From CAVXFB01 sp963760935 (GTDB lineage: Bacteria; Planctomycetota; Planctomycetia; Pirellulales; Thermoguttaceae), in the NCBI GenBank assembly GCA_963760935.1, contig CAVXFB010000004.1, forward strand, positions 49,631 through 113,630: DNA of 64,000 nucleotides, given 5' to 3'. The number at the start of each line of letters is the position of its first letter. Positions within the stretch are counted from its first letter, which is position 1. Below the pieces are notes generated by a model that saw nothing but the letters and a program-made list of their open reading frames with translations, was not told the DNA's origin and ran no database searches. Below, one piece after another: positions 9,149 through 18,335 of the stretch. The position numbers and the translations under genes are program-made.

Positions 9149-11128
9149 TCACCCGCCGGGCACTTGGCGAAGCGACGGAACTCTACCGCTGGGCGAGACA
9201 CCGCCACGCTGCTTTGGGGCATGGCTCGTGCCGGCCAAGTAATTGTCGATAGTGGCCGCGTCTTGCAGGTCTTCAAGACACTCGGCCATTGCCAAGTGCA
9301 GCTTTTTCTCGTGCAGGTCGTCGTAGATGTCCTTGCGGACTGTCGCAAATTCCACGTTCGCGGCCTTGGTGTAGCCTTCGCAGCGCAGGATGACGAACTT
9401 GTCGCCAACCTTGATCAGTCCCGAAAGCTCACCCGGCTTCAATTGAAATGCTTCGTCCTCCAAATTAGGCTGGCCGCCGTGCATTTTGATCGGGGGCACT
9501 TCGCCGTGCATAGCCTGGCTACCCGGCTCGACGGAGTACTGCACGGCCAGTTCGCCGAAATACTCGGCAGTATTCTTCTTGCGAGCCATTTCGAACACCT
9601 GCTGAGCGCGGCGCTCGTTGTCGAGGACGATCGCCAGACAGCGGACGCGCGGTCCGAAGTTCGCCTCGAACCCTTTTTGCAGGTCTTCTTCAGTCACTTT
9701 GACGGATGCCACGGCCAGCTTCTTCAGCGCGCACGATGGCCATACGACGTCGTTTCGATATGCATGGAGCGGAATGCCCTCTTTCTTCGTAACCAGTTCA
9801 AGCCACGCGTCGACGTCGACTGTGCCATCAGGCTTGGGCTTCACGCCCGCCATTGCCGCGCGAGTGATCTCCGCATCAATATCCTGATCTGTCACGGCGA
9901 TGTCCCGTTTCTGGCACTCTTGCTCCAGAAGTTTGCGAGTGATCATTCCCTCCAGCAAGGTCCGTCCGTGCCGCGCGATGCACTCCTCGTCCAATTCTTG
10001 GATCGTTATGGGCGAACCGTTGATCATGGCTGCGACGCCAGGCATTCGCTGCCGTTTCACCGGATCGTTCCAGACGTTTTCGATCTTGGCCGTCTTCTGC
10101 AATTGTTGAAAGACGTCCTGGGCCACCGAACGCAACTTGCGGTCGCGGAGGATCTCTTGGAGCTGCGGCGCCACTTGTTCGAAACTGACTTTTTGGGCCG
10201 GAATCAGCTCCTCGCGCTTGAGGATCACGTATTGCCCACCTGCTTGGATTACCTGCGACACTTCGCCGTCGGCCATGTTGAATACCGCGTCCTCAATGCT
10301 CTTTTCCGGGCCATGCCGTCGGATCGGTTGAATGATGCCTTTCAGGCTGGCGCTGGGGGCGTCTTCAGAGTTGTCCTTCGCCAGATTGCCAAACTCTTTG
10401 GGGTTTGCGGCCGCTTGCGCCTGGAGGCTCTTCGCCTTCTCCAAATCGCTGACCGCGATCAGCCGTGCGCGGACCGCCTCGCCATAGTCGGTCTCAAACT
10501 CCTTGACCAAGTCCTCACGCGAGATTTCTAGTTGCCCTCGGGCAAGCTTCCTTAGCGCCAGCGTCGGCCAGATAATGTCGTTGGCATATTGCTCAGGCGT
10601 AACGTTCCGCTCCTGCTTGAGCAATTTCAGCCACTGGTCGACGGGAATGTTGAATCGCTTTGCCATCCGCTGAATTTCGGCATCGACGTCCGCCCGACTC
10701 ACGCTGATGCCGTGTTGCTTGCACTCCTCCACGATCAACCGCTTGTTGACCATGCTTTCGAGCACTTCCTGGCCGTAAGTTCGACGACACTGAAGGGCAA
10801 GCTCATCGCGCGTAATCCGCTGCCGATTGACCGTTGCCACAATCTGTGCAGCCGGAGCACTGGGCGCGGCAGCTAACGATCGGGTGGCGTTTTCGTCGTT
10901 GCGAGTTGGTCGCTGCGCCGCCACGGCCGGACGCGACTGCGACCGCGAAGCGCACGGCAAGAGGTTGCCGGATGTGTCCGCATTGGCCGGCTCGGCCTGC
11001 CAATAATGGCGGATCACAATGCACAGCGCGATGACCGACACGCTGCCGAGTAACATCTTCAGCCGACGGCTACCTTTGTTGGTCGAAGGCGGGCACTCGG
11101 CCGTAGAATGTGAGCGATCTTGGGTCAT
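9149..11128 (-). CDS. Membrane-anchored SurA/PpiC-like protein with a duplicated chaperone-rotamase unit
   Basis: A 659-residue protein. Residues 25-42 form a signal anchor (LGSVSVIALCIVIRHYW). A Ser/Ala/Arg-rich linker follows, then two homologous units. Unit 1 (about 96-350) starts AAQIVATVNRQRITRDEL and unit 2 (about 364-620) starts GVAAMINGSPITIQELDEE. Each has a SurA_N-like helical part and a parvulin-like part (FGNLAKDNSEDAPSA...GQYVILKREEL and FGELAVQYSVEPGSQ...GDKFVILRCEGY). Such proteins fold exported proteins in the periplasm. The parvulin parts are degenerate, so chaperone activity is more likely than prolyl isomerisation. GGAGG seven bases upstream supports the start. Confidence 0.75.
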   Translation of the reverse strand: MTQDRSHSTAECPPSTNKGSRRLKMLLGSVSVIALCIVIRHYWQAEPANADTSGNLLPCASRSQSRPAVAAQRPTRNDENATRSLAAAPSAPAAQIVATVNRQRITRDELALQCRRTYGQEVLESMVNKRLIVEECKQHGISVSRADVDAEIQRMAKRFNIPVDQWLKLLKQERNVTPEQYANDIIWPTLALRKLARGQLEISREDLVKEFETDYGEAVRARLIAVSDLEKAKSLQAQAAANPKEFGNLAKDNSEDAPSASLKGIIQPIRRHGPEKSIEDAVFNMADGEVSQVIQAGGQYVILKREELIPAQKVSFEQVAPQLQEILRDRKLRSVAQDVFQQLQKTAKIENVWNDPVKRQRMPGVAAMINGSPITIQELDEECIARHGRTLLEGMITRKLLEQECQKRDIAVTDQDIDAEITRAAMAGVKPKPDGTVDVDAWLELVTKKEGIPLHAYRNDVVWPSCALKKLAVASVKVTEEDLQKGFEANFGPRVRCLAIVLDNERRAQQVFEMARKKNTAEYFGELAVQYSVEPGSQAMHGEVPPIKMHGGQPNLEDEAFQLKPGELSGLIKVGDKFVILRCEGYTKAANVEFATVRKDIYDDLHEKKLHLAMAECLEDLQDAATIDNYLAGTSHAPKQRGGVSPSGRVPSLRQVPGG

Positions 11129-11397
11129 ATCGGTTCCTCCTTAAACCGTTGTTCCACTATGGTCTTGCGCCTTGTCCAACGGCGTCGAATTCGGCGGGCG
11201 TGGCAGTATAGCGCCTTTTTGGCGAATGAGGCAAGGCCGATTTTCCCCCCCGCAACCCGCTAGGGCGAGCTCCTTGACTACGTTGGTGGGGGCTTCTAAT
11301 ATTCTTGCGCGGCGAGGTCACTTCCATTGATGGATAACGCAGGCAATAGCGCCTGTCTCACGATAGGGCTCCACGCTAACACAAAAGGAGTCGTGCC

Positions 11398-11865
11398 ATG
11401 CCGGTCAAAAAACTCAAGGAATTGCTCGACAGTCAGCAGGTAAAGTACGTCACGCTCAATCATTCGCCGGCCTACACGGCCCAGGAAATTGCAGCCTCGG
11501 CCCACGTGCGGGGCAAGGAGTTGGCCAAAACCGTGATGGTCACCATCGACGGCCAGATGGCCATGGCGGTGCTGCCTGCCTCGCGGAAGCTCGGCTTCGA
11601 CCAACTTCGCGACGCGGCGGGCGCCGAGAACGTGCAGCTTGCCAGTGAACAGGCCTTTCGCGACATGTTCCCAGGATGCGAAGTCGGCGGTATGCCCCCG
11701 TTTGGCAATCTCTACGGCTTGCCCGTGTACGTTTCGAAGAAGTTGGCCGAAGACGAGGAAATCGCCTTTAACGCCGGCTCGCACACCGAACTGATTCGCA
11801 TGGCCTACAAAGACTTTGAGCGCCTGGTCAAGCCGAAAGTGGCGCCAATCGCGTACGGTGAGTAG
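11398..11865 (+). CDS. YbaK/ProX-type aminoacyl-tRNA editing (deacylase) domain protein
   Basis: A 155-residue stand-alone editing domain of the YbaK/EbsC/ProXp superfamily, which hydrolyses mischarged tRNA such as Ala- or Cys-tRNA-Pro. The sequence shows the family core: YTAQEIAASAHVRGKELAKTVMV with the conserved lysine, MAVLPASRKLGFDQLRDAAG, and the late FGNLYGLPVYVSKKLAEDEEIAFNAGSHTELIRM. AAGGAG eight bases upstream of the ATG gives a good ribosome site. Exact tRNA specificity cannot be read from sequence. Confidence 0.85.
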   Translation: MPVKKLKELLDSQQVKYVTLNHSPAYTAQEIAASAHVRGKELAKTVMVTIDGQMAMAVLPASRKLGFDQLRDAAGAENVQLASEQAFRDMFPGCEVGGMPPFGNLYGLPVYVSKKLAEDEEIAFNAGSHTELIRMAYKDFERLVKPKVAPIAYGE

Positions 11866-11907
11866 CGATGGCGTGTCGCAATTTTTCTAGGCGGGCACCG
11901 GCACGTA

Positions 11908-11978
11908 GTCATTCTGAGCGAAGCGAAGAATCTAGCATTTCGCCCGCATCCGAGATCCTTCGCTGCGCTCAGGATGAC
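11908..11978. repeat. Palindromic intergenic repeat (TCTGAGCG family), copy 1
   Basis: Left arm GTCATTCTGAGCGAAGCGAA and right arm reading TTCGCTGCGCTCAGGATGAC are near-perfect inverted repeats of about 26 bases around a 19-base loop. A second copy lies at 18336-18415. No coding capacity. Confidence 0.8.
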
Positions 11979-12121
11979 CCTTCAGTCAGGCCTAGCCGCC
12001 ATAGAGACCGCCATAGAGAATTGTCAGACCCGTAGCGGCAGCATTCTTGGCAACAGCGTGCACTGGGTGCTATATTGACGGTTCCTTCCTTACGTTGCCC
12101 CGCCACTAACGGAGACCTGCC

Positions 12122-13000
12122 ATGAAGCGCCGCGAGATGCTGCTAACGACTGGTGCCGCTGTCGTTGGATTATCGACGTTCCCCCTTGGATGGACTGCCG
12201 CCGCTGAGACGAAAAAGAAGAAGGTGCTCTACTTCACTCGCAGCGCCGGGTTCGAACATCCGCCCGTCGTCCGCAAGGGCAAGGAACTGAGTACGTCTGA
12301 GAAGCTGCTTACCGCGTGGGGAGGGAAGTCCGGATTTGACGTCGTCTGCACCAAAGACGGCGCCGTTTTCGACGGCGATCTCGACCAATTCGACTGCATT
12401 GCCTTCTACACTTCGGGCGACCTGACGGGCAAGTGCGACAAGCCGCAACCCGGCGGGCCGATGTCGCCCGAGGGCAAGAAGAAATTCCTTGCGTCGATCG
12501 CGGCCGGCAAAGGTTTTGTCGGCATCCATTCGGCTACCGACACCTTCCGCCGCAATGGCGCCAACGATCCGTACATCGATCCCTACATTGCCATGATCGG
12601 CGCCGAGTTCCTCATGCATGGTGCGCAGCAAACGGCGACGATGAAGGTCACGTCGCCCGACTTCCCTGGCATGGAAGGACTCGGCACACAGTTCTCGATT
12701 CACGAAGAGTGGTATCCCTTCCGCAAGTTCGCCAAGGACTTGCACGTCATCTTGGTGCAAGAAACAAAAGGCATGGTAGGTCCGATGTACCAGCGACCGC
12801 CGTATCCAGCCACTTGGGCGCGGATGGATGGCAAGGGGCGGGTCTTCTACACGTCGATGGGTCATGACGCGATCTGGAAGACTCCGACATTCCGTCAGGT
12901 GCTCCTCGGTGGTATCGCGTGGGCCCTGGGCAACGCCCAGGCACAAGTGCCGCCAAACATCGCCGAGGTTACGCCGGGCGCGAACACGCTGCCCAAGTAG
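12122..13000 (+). CDS. Secreted ThuA-like domain protein
   Basis: A 292-residue protein with a twin-arginine-like start (MKRREMLLTTGAAVVGLSTF) and then a single ThuA-like domain (PF06283), a class I glutamine amidotransferase-like fold found in trehalose utilisation loci. Supporting segments are KKVLYFTRSAGFEHPPVV, DQFDCIAFYTSGDL, GKGFVGIHSATDTF, GAEFLMHGAQQTATMKV, FSIHEEWYPFRKF and GRVFYTSMGHD. Planctomycetes carry many secreted members of unknown substrate. It sits 74 bases before a putative glycoside hydrolase on the same strand, which fits a carbohydrate-related role. Confidence 0.8.
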   Translation: MKRREMLLTTGAAVVGLSTFPLGWTAAAETKKKKVLYFTRSAGFEHPPVVRKGKELSTSEKLLTAWGGKSGFDVVCTKDGAVFDGDLDQFDCIAFYTSGDLTGKCDKPQPGGPMSPEGKKKFLASIAAGKGFVGIHSATDTFRRNGANDPYIDPYIAMIGAEFLMHGAQQTATMKVTSPDFPGMEGLGTQFSIHEEWYPFRKFAKDLHVILVQETKGMVGPMYQRPPYPATWARMDGKGRVFYTSMGHDAIWKTPTFRQVLLGGIAWALGNAQAQVPPNIAEVTPGANTLPK

Positions 13001-13074
13001 CGTCCTGCGCAGCGAGAGTCGCTGCGCCGGCATGCTCCCTTCCTCTGGTATCTTGATCATCGGGAGATTGTGCA

Positions 13075-14856
13075 ATGCGCCTTCCGCAAACTGCCAACTT
13101 CTATTTGCTCTCGGTGCGATCACGTGCCACCTTGTCGGCCATAGCGCTTAGCCTGGCATTCGGGCTGCTTACCTTTGCCTCGCGGGGCGATGCGGCGGAT
13201 CTGCGCCAGACCGACGTCCACTCGACCGTCCACGTGCGACTCGACAACGTCTATTACGAGTTGCCGCGGTGGTGCGTGGGCGTGAAATTGACCGCTTATG
13301 CCGTCGACTTCGCAGGGAGTGATCCCAAGAACGCGAGCGAAACTACTCCCGATGGCAAGAATTGGCTCGCCTGCATCAAGGACATGAAGCTGGGCTTCAT
13401 CGGCGCCTCGATGGGCGAGCAGGGCTTGCCGCCGAACAAGGGGCGGCCGAACCGACATTTCGCCGATTGGTGCCGGGCGGCTGATGCTGTCGTGCAAAGC
13501 GGCGGTGGCGTGATGATCGAATATCAAGCGGGGCCGCGCGGCATGCCTAAAGCAACCAAGTTACCGCCGGAACAGGCCGACAACGTCGACGACGGCGAGT
13601 GGAGCCCACAGAACTGTCTCGATTGGACCAATTATATGGCATCGCGCGACGGCGCCGACAAGATACGTCTGTTCGAGTTCTACAACGAGCCGGCCTGTAT
13701 GAACAACCGCCAATCAGGGACTCACGGACCGTGCTGGTATTCCTTCGATGATTTCAAGAATGCCTGGCGACCATGCTCGGATTGGGCCACCAATCATCAG
13801 CAGGACTATTATAAGGCAGTCAAGACCAAGTATCCCGATGCCGTCGTCTGCGGCAGTTCCTTCTCCGCTCCGGCTTCCAGCTACGGCGCTGGCGAAGGGC
13901 TCCGATACCTTCAAGGATATCCGGGAGCGCGCGTATCGGCTACGAATCCCAACACCAAGTATCAAGACGCCCTATCGCTGCACAGCTATGGCTTTGGCCA
14001 GGGCGCCAAAGACGCGAACACGCCGACCGCCCCCACGGGGCGCTTACAGGCAATATTCAACTCCATCTTCTATCCGACTTACAAAGAGCCGGGCAAGATA
14101 TCAGGCTATAAGGCAGGTGTTGACCAATGGATCGACAACGCTCGGCGTCTGCCCGGGGGAAAGACAAATCGGCTCGTTAATACTGAATGGTGGGGCTATG
14201 ACCCGAAGACGACGCGCCGCTGGGGGCCGGTCGGCGATGAAGAAGGCTCTCATCAGGCAGTTGCCGACGTGCTGGGTTTGATTGTGCATTGCCAGAATGC
14301 CGACCGCTGGTTGTTCGATGCTATCGAGTATCATGCTGCAAACGTTGCCGAGGGAAGGAACACCGACGGGGGCAAGCGGCCCGATCAGATCGTGCTGACC
14401 GACTGCATCTTTGCTGAACATCAAGGTAAGATTTGGCGTTCGGGCCGCTATTTTGCCATCAAAGACATTTGTGCTCGCTTCGGCAATAACTATCCAAGAC
14501 TGGTGCGGTGCGACGTCGTGGGGCCGCCGAGTCCTGCGGGCCCGCGCAACAATTCGCCCGGCACGCAGATTCAAAGTTGTGCCGGGCTTAGTCGCGACAA
14601 ATCGTCCCTGGCGATCTGCTTGGCCAATATCGGCGATAGCAAGCAGACCATCGAGATCGCATTCGACAGGCCGGCGGCGGGTGCGGTTAGTGCGGTGAAG
14701 ATACCAACTCGGCTCGATGTCGAAACACCGCTTTCCAAACTCTCGGCGTTGCCATTTGCCGACCAATCGCACAAGGCGGCGTTGATTACGTTGGAAGGAT
14801 ATACTGCGGCCCTGGTGGACGTTCCGCTCGATAATAAGCTGAGCGGCACACCGTGA
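13075..14856 (+). CDS. Putative secreted glycoside hydrolase (clan GH-A-like)
   Basis: A 593-residue protein with a signal peptide (TM-like segment ending FASRGDAAD, about residue 40). The middle looks like a TIM-barrel glycosidase. FEFYNEPA (Glu205) has the NEP signature of the acid/base at the end of strand 4, and LVNTEWWGYD (Glu371) looks like the nucleophile at strand 7. DALSLHSYG fits the strand 6 histidine region. A beta-sandwich-like C-terminal part (about 500-590) follows. I cannot assign a numbered GH family. GGGAG upstream of the ATG supports the start. It is probably co-transcribed with the ThuA-like gene. Confidence 0.6.
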   Translation: MRLPQTANFYLLSVRSRATLSAIALSLAFGLLTFASRGDAADLRQTDVHSTVHVRLDNVYYELPRWCVGVKLTAYAVDFAGSDPKNASETTPDGKNWLACIKDMKLGFIGASMGEQGLPPNKGRPNRHFADWCRAADAVVQSGGGVMIEYQAGPRGMPKATKLPPEQADNVDDGEWSPQNCLDWTNYMASRDGADKIRLFEFYNEPACMNNRQSGTHGPCWYSFDDFKNAWRPCSDWATNHQQDYYKAVKTKYPDAVVCGSSFSAPASSYGAGEGLRYLQGYPGARVSATNPNTKYQDALSLHSYGFGQGAKDANTPTAPTGRLQAIFNSIFYPTYKEPGKISGYKAGVDQWIDNARRLPGGKTNRLVNTEWWGYDPKTTRRWGPVGDEEGSHQAVADVLGLIVHCQNADRWLFDAIEYHAANVAEGRNTDGGKRPDQIVLTDCIFAEHQGKIWRSGRYFAIKDICARFGNNYPRLVRCDVVGPPSPAGPRNNSPGTQIQSCAGLSRDKSSLAICLANIGDSKQTIEIAFDRPAAGAVSAVKIPTRLDVETPLSKLSALPFADQSHKAALITLEGYTAALVDVPLDNKLSGTP

Positions 14857-14921
14857 CGTACGACGGGCCTGATTGGCTAAGAACCCCTGCCTTTTCAGGG
14901 CACGCCACCAAACGAAGCAGA

Positions 14922-15671
14922 TTACGGCGGTCCGGGATCTTCGCTGCGAGGCAGATCGCCCATCGACTCCAAGTTGAATAGCTTCAGGAAGCGATCAGTC
15001 GTGAAGTAATGCGGCGTACGCCGCTTCGGGTCAGGCCGCTCGATTCGCAGCAGGCCGCGCCGAACCAGATGGGCTAGCACATGACTGCTAGGCCTGCCCC
15101 GCAGGCGGCTGATCTTCTCGCTACTGACTGGCTGCTGATACGCCACGAGTGCCAGCACATCGATGGCTGCTTGCGATAGCCGGGCCTCACGCACCCGCCC
15201 GTAAAAACGGTTGCGCAGCGGGTGAAACTCGCGGTTGAGCGTCAGCCGGTAGCCTTCTCCTTCGCTGACGACCCGATACGGGGCTGCCCGGGCCGCGTAA
15301 CGCCGGTTCAACTGGTCGACCAGCGGCGGAATTTCATTCGCTGGCACATCGCGCATCAACTCGGCCGCCCGAGCCGGTGACAGCGGCCGGTTGTCGCGAT
15401 TGCCGACGAACAGCATCGCTTCGAGAATGGTTTGTGGGCTGATGGGACAAGCATCCTCGACCTCGGCCGGCTCGCGTTCCGCGTCGTCCGCAGACTGCTC
15501 GGCCGCCTCAGGCGTCGCCGCTGATTCTGCTGTCTCGCCACGGTCTGACAGACTGGGTTCCGCGGTCCTTTTCGGTTCGACGCCCATCACCTCAGCGAAG
15601 GCCGCGGCCAGTTCGTCGAGCGATATGCCCGGCTGCTGCTCGTCAAACGGCGGCTCAGGCGATTGGGCCAT
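14922..15671 (-). CDS. scpB: Segregation and condensation protein ScpB
   Basis: A 249-residue ScpB, the kleisin-associated winged-helix subunit that works with ScpA and SMC in chromosome condensation. After an acidic, low-complexity N-terminus (residues 1-75), two winged-helix domains are visible. The first begins ILEAMLFVGNRDNRPLSPARAAELM. The second holds the family hallmark ARLSQAAIDVLALVAYQQPVSSEKISRLRGRPSSHVLAHLVRRGLL and then RTPHYFTTDRFLKLFNLESMGDLP. The acidic leader is longer than in Bacillus ScpB. scpA is not adjacent. Confidence 0.9.
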   Translation of the reverse strand: MAQSPEPPFDEQQPGISLDELAAAFAEVMGVEPKRTAEPSLSDRGETAESAATPEAAEQSADDAEREPAEVEDACPISPQTILEAMLFVGNRDNRPLSPARAAELMRDVPANEIPPLVDQLNRRYAARAAPYRVVSEGEGYRLTLNREFHPLRNRFYGRVREARLSQAAIDVLALVAYQQPVSSEKISRLRGRPSSHVLAHLVRRGLLRIERPDPKRRTPHYFTTDRFLKLFNLESMGDLPRSEDPGPP

Positions 15672-15755
15672 TATACGGGGAACCTCTCGTCAAAATCGAC
15701 GTTACTACCGATGCGGTTGCATTTGTCGGCGTGAATCCTTGGACCGTCGAACAGC

Positions 15756-16409
15756 TTACACCGGAATCCCGGCCAGCAACGACTCCCTCCGCTGGGCGAC
15801 CAGTTTGCGTGCCGAGGGCAACAGGCCACTGAATTCGTCGGGCAACGCAGCAAGCCCCACACGCCGCATTACTTGGTTCAGCCGAAATAACAGTCTGTCA
15901 TCTTCCAGGTAATTGCACAAGATCCGCTCGGCGCAGTAGAGATCGACGAACACGGCGAGGCGCTCGGTGCGGCGCGGTGCGATCCGATTGACGGCCTCTT
16001 CGATCCGCTGGCTATCGACCATCTCCAATGCCTGATAGTACGCGACCACTTGGTCAGGGTCGTCGGCGATCAAGGTGGCATCCAATAGTAGTTCCACCAG
16101 CAGGTGGCCGAGAAACGAAGGCCGCATGCCCGTTTCGCCGGCCAGAACGTCGCGGGCGGCAACGGTCAGTTCCAGCGAGGTTTCGGCAAATGCCCGCGTG
16201 CCATGAAAGCGGGCGTCATCGCGCAGATGCTGCAAGATGCCGCCGGCCACCGCCGCGACACATGGATCGGGATCGTCGCAAAACGGTTCGACTGTTTTCG
16301 ACCGCAGCCGCACCTGTCGGTCTGCTACGGTCAGCCAATCGGGCACGCCTGTGCCGGCCAGGAAGTATGGTCGATCGAGGAAGGGCAGAGCGTGGGCAAA
16401 GTAGTTCAT
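15756..16409 (-). CDS. AcpH-like (acyl carrier protein phosphodiesterase family) protein
   Basis: A 217-residue, all-helical protein. MNYFAHALPFLDRPYFLAGTGVPDWL resembles the start of ACP phosphodiesterase AcpH (DUF479: MNYLAHL), with His6 and the DWL aspartate as likely metal ligands. GGILQHLRDDARFHGTRAF and SFLGHLLVELLLDATLIAD supply further His and Asp positions as in HD-type hydrolases. The AcpH activity (4'-phosphopantetheine removal) is known only for some members, so this is a family-level call. It lies 84 bases upstream of scpB on the same strand and may share its transcript. Confidence 0.6.
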   Translation of the reverse strand: MNYFAHALPFLDRPYFLAGTGVPDWLTVADRQVRLRSKTVEPFCDDPDPCVAAVAGGILQHLRDDARFHGTRAFAETSLELTVAARDVLAGETGMRPSFLGHLLVELLLDATLIADDPDQVVAYYQALEMVDSQRIEEAVNRIAPRRTERLAVFVDLYCAERILCNYLEDDRLLFRLNQVMRRVGLAALPDEFSGLLPSARKLVAQRRESLLAGIPV

Positions 16410-16568
16410 GGGAAGCCGACATTATACCGCCGACGACCGCCGACGAAAAAGAAACCCGCCAAAATGACTGGCGGAGGAGTTGAACTCGTCGCGTTGGCCC
16501 GGTAGTTTAAGGCATTCAACGCGTCTGCGAGAGCCTAGCAGCCCAGAGCAGAGCAGTAGAGGATTCCT

Positions 16569-17528
16569 ATGGCACGCAGTTTCAAAGATTTGTCGGCGGC
16601 CGAGGTATTGGCCCTGGCCATTTCCCTAGAGGAGGAGGACGCTCGGCTGCTAGAGGAGTTTGCCCGGCTGCTGCGGCCGAATTATCCCAAGGCGGCCGAA
16701 GATTTGGGCGTAATGCGCAAGGAAGAGGACCTGCACCGTCATCGACTAGTGGAACTCTTTCGGCGGAAGTACGGGCCGGAGATTCCGCTCTTGCGGCGGG
16801 AGGACGTGCGCGGTTTCGTGCGGCGCGATCCGCTGCACTCAGTCCGCCCTTGGGACATTCATCGCGTTCGCCGCCAAGTGGCCCTAATGGAGCTCGAGAC
16901 GCAGCGATTCTATATGCGAGCGGCCGAGCGCACCAGCGACGCCGAAACGCGCCAGCTATTGGGCGACTTGGCCGAAGCTGAGCGGCGGCACGAGACGATC
17001 GCCGGGCAGTTCGATCCGTCGCATCAGCCGGAGAACGTGAAGCAGGAAGAAGCGGAAACCGCTCGGCAGCTTTTCGTGCTCCAGGTCATCCAGCCCGGCT
17101 TGGTCGGATTGATGGACGGCTCCGTGTCGACGCTGGCCCCGTTGTTTGCCGCTGCCTTTGCCACGCATAAGAGTTGGCCGACGTTCCTGGTGGGAGTCGC
17201 CGCGTCGGTCGGCGCCGGCATCAGTATGGGCTTTGCCGAAGCCCTCTCCGATGACGGCAGTCTCACCGGGCGAGGGCATCCACTCCTGCGCGGCGTGATC
17301 TGCGCGATCATGACGTTCCTGGGTGGCATTTTCCACGCGCTGCCATACCTGATTTCCCAATTCTACGTCGCCACTGCTCTGGCGACGGCGATTGTCGTCG
17401 TCGAACTCTTCGTGATCGCCTGGATTCGCAATCGCTATATGGAAAGTCCCTTTGCCACCAGCGTGTTCCAGGTCGTTGTCGGCGGCGTGCTGGTGTTTTT
17501 GGCCGGCATCCTTATCGGTAGCGCGTAA
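16569..17528 (+). CDS. mbfA: MbfA-type iron exporter: ferritin-like domain fused to a VIT1/CCC1 domain
   Basis: A 319-residue fusion. Residues 1-160 form a four-helix ferritin-like (Er/rubrerythrin) domain with di-iron type Glu/His motifs: ALAISLEEEDARLLEEF, MRKEEDLHRHRLVELF, MELETQRFYMRAAE and LAEAERRHETIAGQF. Residues 175-319 are a membrane domain of the vacuolar iron transporter family with PGLVGLMDGSVSTLAPLFAAAF and five helices. This order is that of membrane-bound ferritin MbfA of alphaproteobacteria, which exports iron under excess iron and peroxide. No Irr or Fur box was identified upstream. Confidence 0.85.
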   Translation: MARSFKDLSAAEVLALAISLEEEDARLLEEFARLLRPNYPKAAEDLGVMRKEEDLHRHRLVELFRRKYGPEIPLLRREDVRGFVRRDPLHSVRPWDIHRVRRQVALMELETQRFYMRAAERTSDAETRQLLGDLAEAERRHETIAGQFDPSHQPENVKQEEAETARQLFVLQVIQPGLVGLMDGSVSTLAPLFAAAFATHKSWPTFLVGVAASVGAGISMGFAEALSDDGSLTGRGHPLLRGVICAIMTFLGGIFHALPYLISQFYVATALATAIVVVELFVIAWIRNRYMESPFATSVFQVVVGGVLVFLAGILIGSA

Positions 17529-17679
17529 CTGTCCGTCGCCTAAACTCCACCTGTCCATTATCGCAGAGGCCGGGCGAAGGCGGCACTGGCAAACTCGTCC
17601 GAACTCGGTATACTTCTCGCGGCGGCACGCCGATTATAATGCGCAGCGCGGGGAGTCGTGGACGTAAAGGAGAATGCCC

Positions 17680-18303
17680 ATGCCGGACAGAATCGATGAC
17701 ATGGTAACCAATGAGACGCTACGATCGATTTGCAGCCGCCATAGCGTGCGGCTTTTTACCGAGCAGGACGTTCGAGCCGAAGACCTCAGCGCGATTCTCG
17801 ACGCTGCCAACCGGGCCCCCTCGGCCCATAACCAGCAGTCCTGGCGATTCGTGATTTTGCGCGGGCAAAAGAAGCACGATTTGGCGGAACTGGTGAGTCA
17901 GCGTGCGGCCAATTTCCCCCGCCCCTCATCCATATTGCTCCGCATGGCCGCCCGCAGCATCATCAGCGCTCCGGTGGTCGTCGCCGTGGCGAACACGGGC
18001 GAGCTAATCCGCCACGGTTCGGAATTATTTCAAGTCGATCGAGAGGCGGCCCGCGATTTCTTCCGCACGATGGAGATCCAAAGCTCGGCTGCCGCGGCCG
18101 AGAACCTGCTGATCGCCGCCACATCGCTGGGAATCGCTTCGGTGTGGCTGGGGATTCTATTCTTGATGAAGAAAGAGGTGCTTACGTTTCTGGACGAGCC
18201 GGCCGGCGAGTTCATGGCCGTGATCCCGCTCGGCTATCCCGCCAAGCGAGCCGAAGGCCCGAAGAAGCGCCCTCTCGAAGCCATCATTCGCTATCTCGAC
18301 TAG
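17680..18303 (+). CDS. Nitroreductase-family flavoprotein
   Basis: A 207-residue FMN-dependent NAD(P)H oxidoreductase. The opening CSRHSVRLFTEQDVRAEDLSAILDAANRAPSAHNQQSWRFVIL holds the FMN phosphate-binding R-x-S-x-R-like and APS-x-x-N-x-Q-x-W motifs. AAAAENLLIAATSLGIASVWLG and the late PLGYPAKRAEGPKKRPL complete the family pattern. Members reduce nitro groups, quinones or flavins, and the substrate here is unknown. The upstream AAGGAG is seven bases from the ATG at 17680 but only one from the ATG at 17674, so I use 17680. Confidence 0.85.
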   Translation: MPDRIDDMVTNETLRSICSRHSVRLFTEQDVRAEDLSAILDAANRAPSAHNQQSWRFVILRGQKKHDLAELVSQRAANFPRPSSILLRMAARSIISAPVVVAVANTGELIRHGSELFQVDREAARDFFRTMEIQSSAAAAENLLIAATSLGIASVWLGILFLMKKEVLTFLDEPAGEFMAVIPLGYPAKRAEGPKKRPLEAIIRYLD

Positions 18304-18335
18304 GCTTCATCGGAAAACACCGGAGCCGCCCAATT

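Noticed and set aside
9164..10531. 455-codon plus-strand open frame opposite the rotamase-like gene
   Set aside because: It is antisense to a gene with clear domains, a good ribosome site and a signal anchor; its translation is Arg/His/Leu-rich without motifs, typical of a shadow frame in GC-rich DNA.
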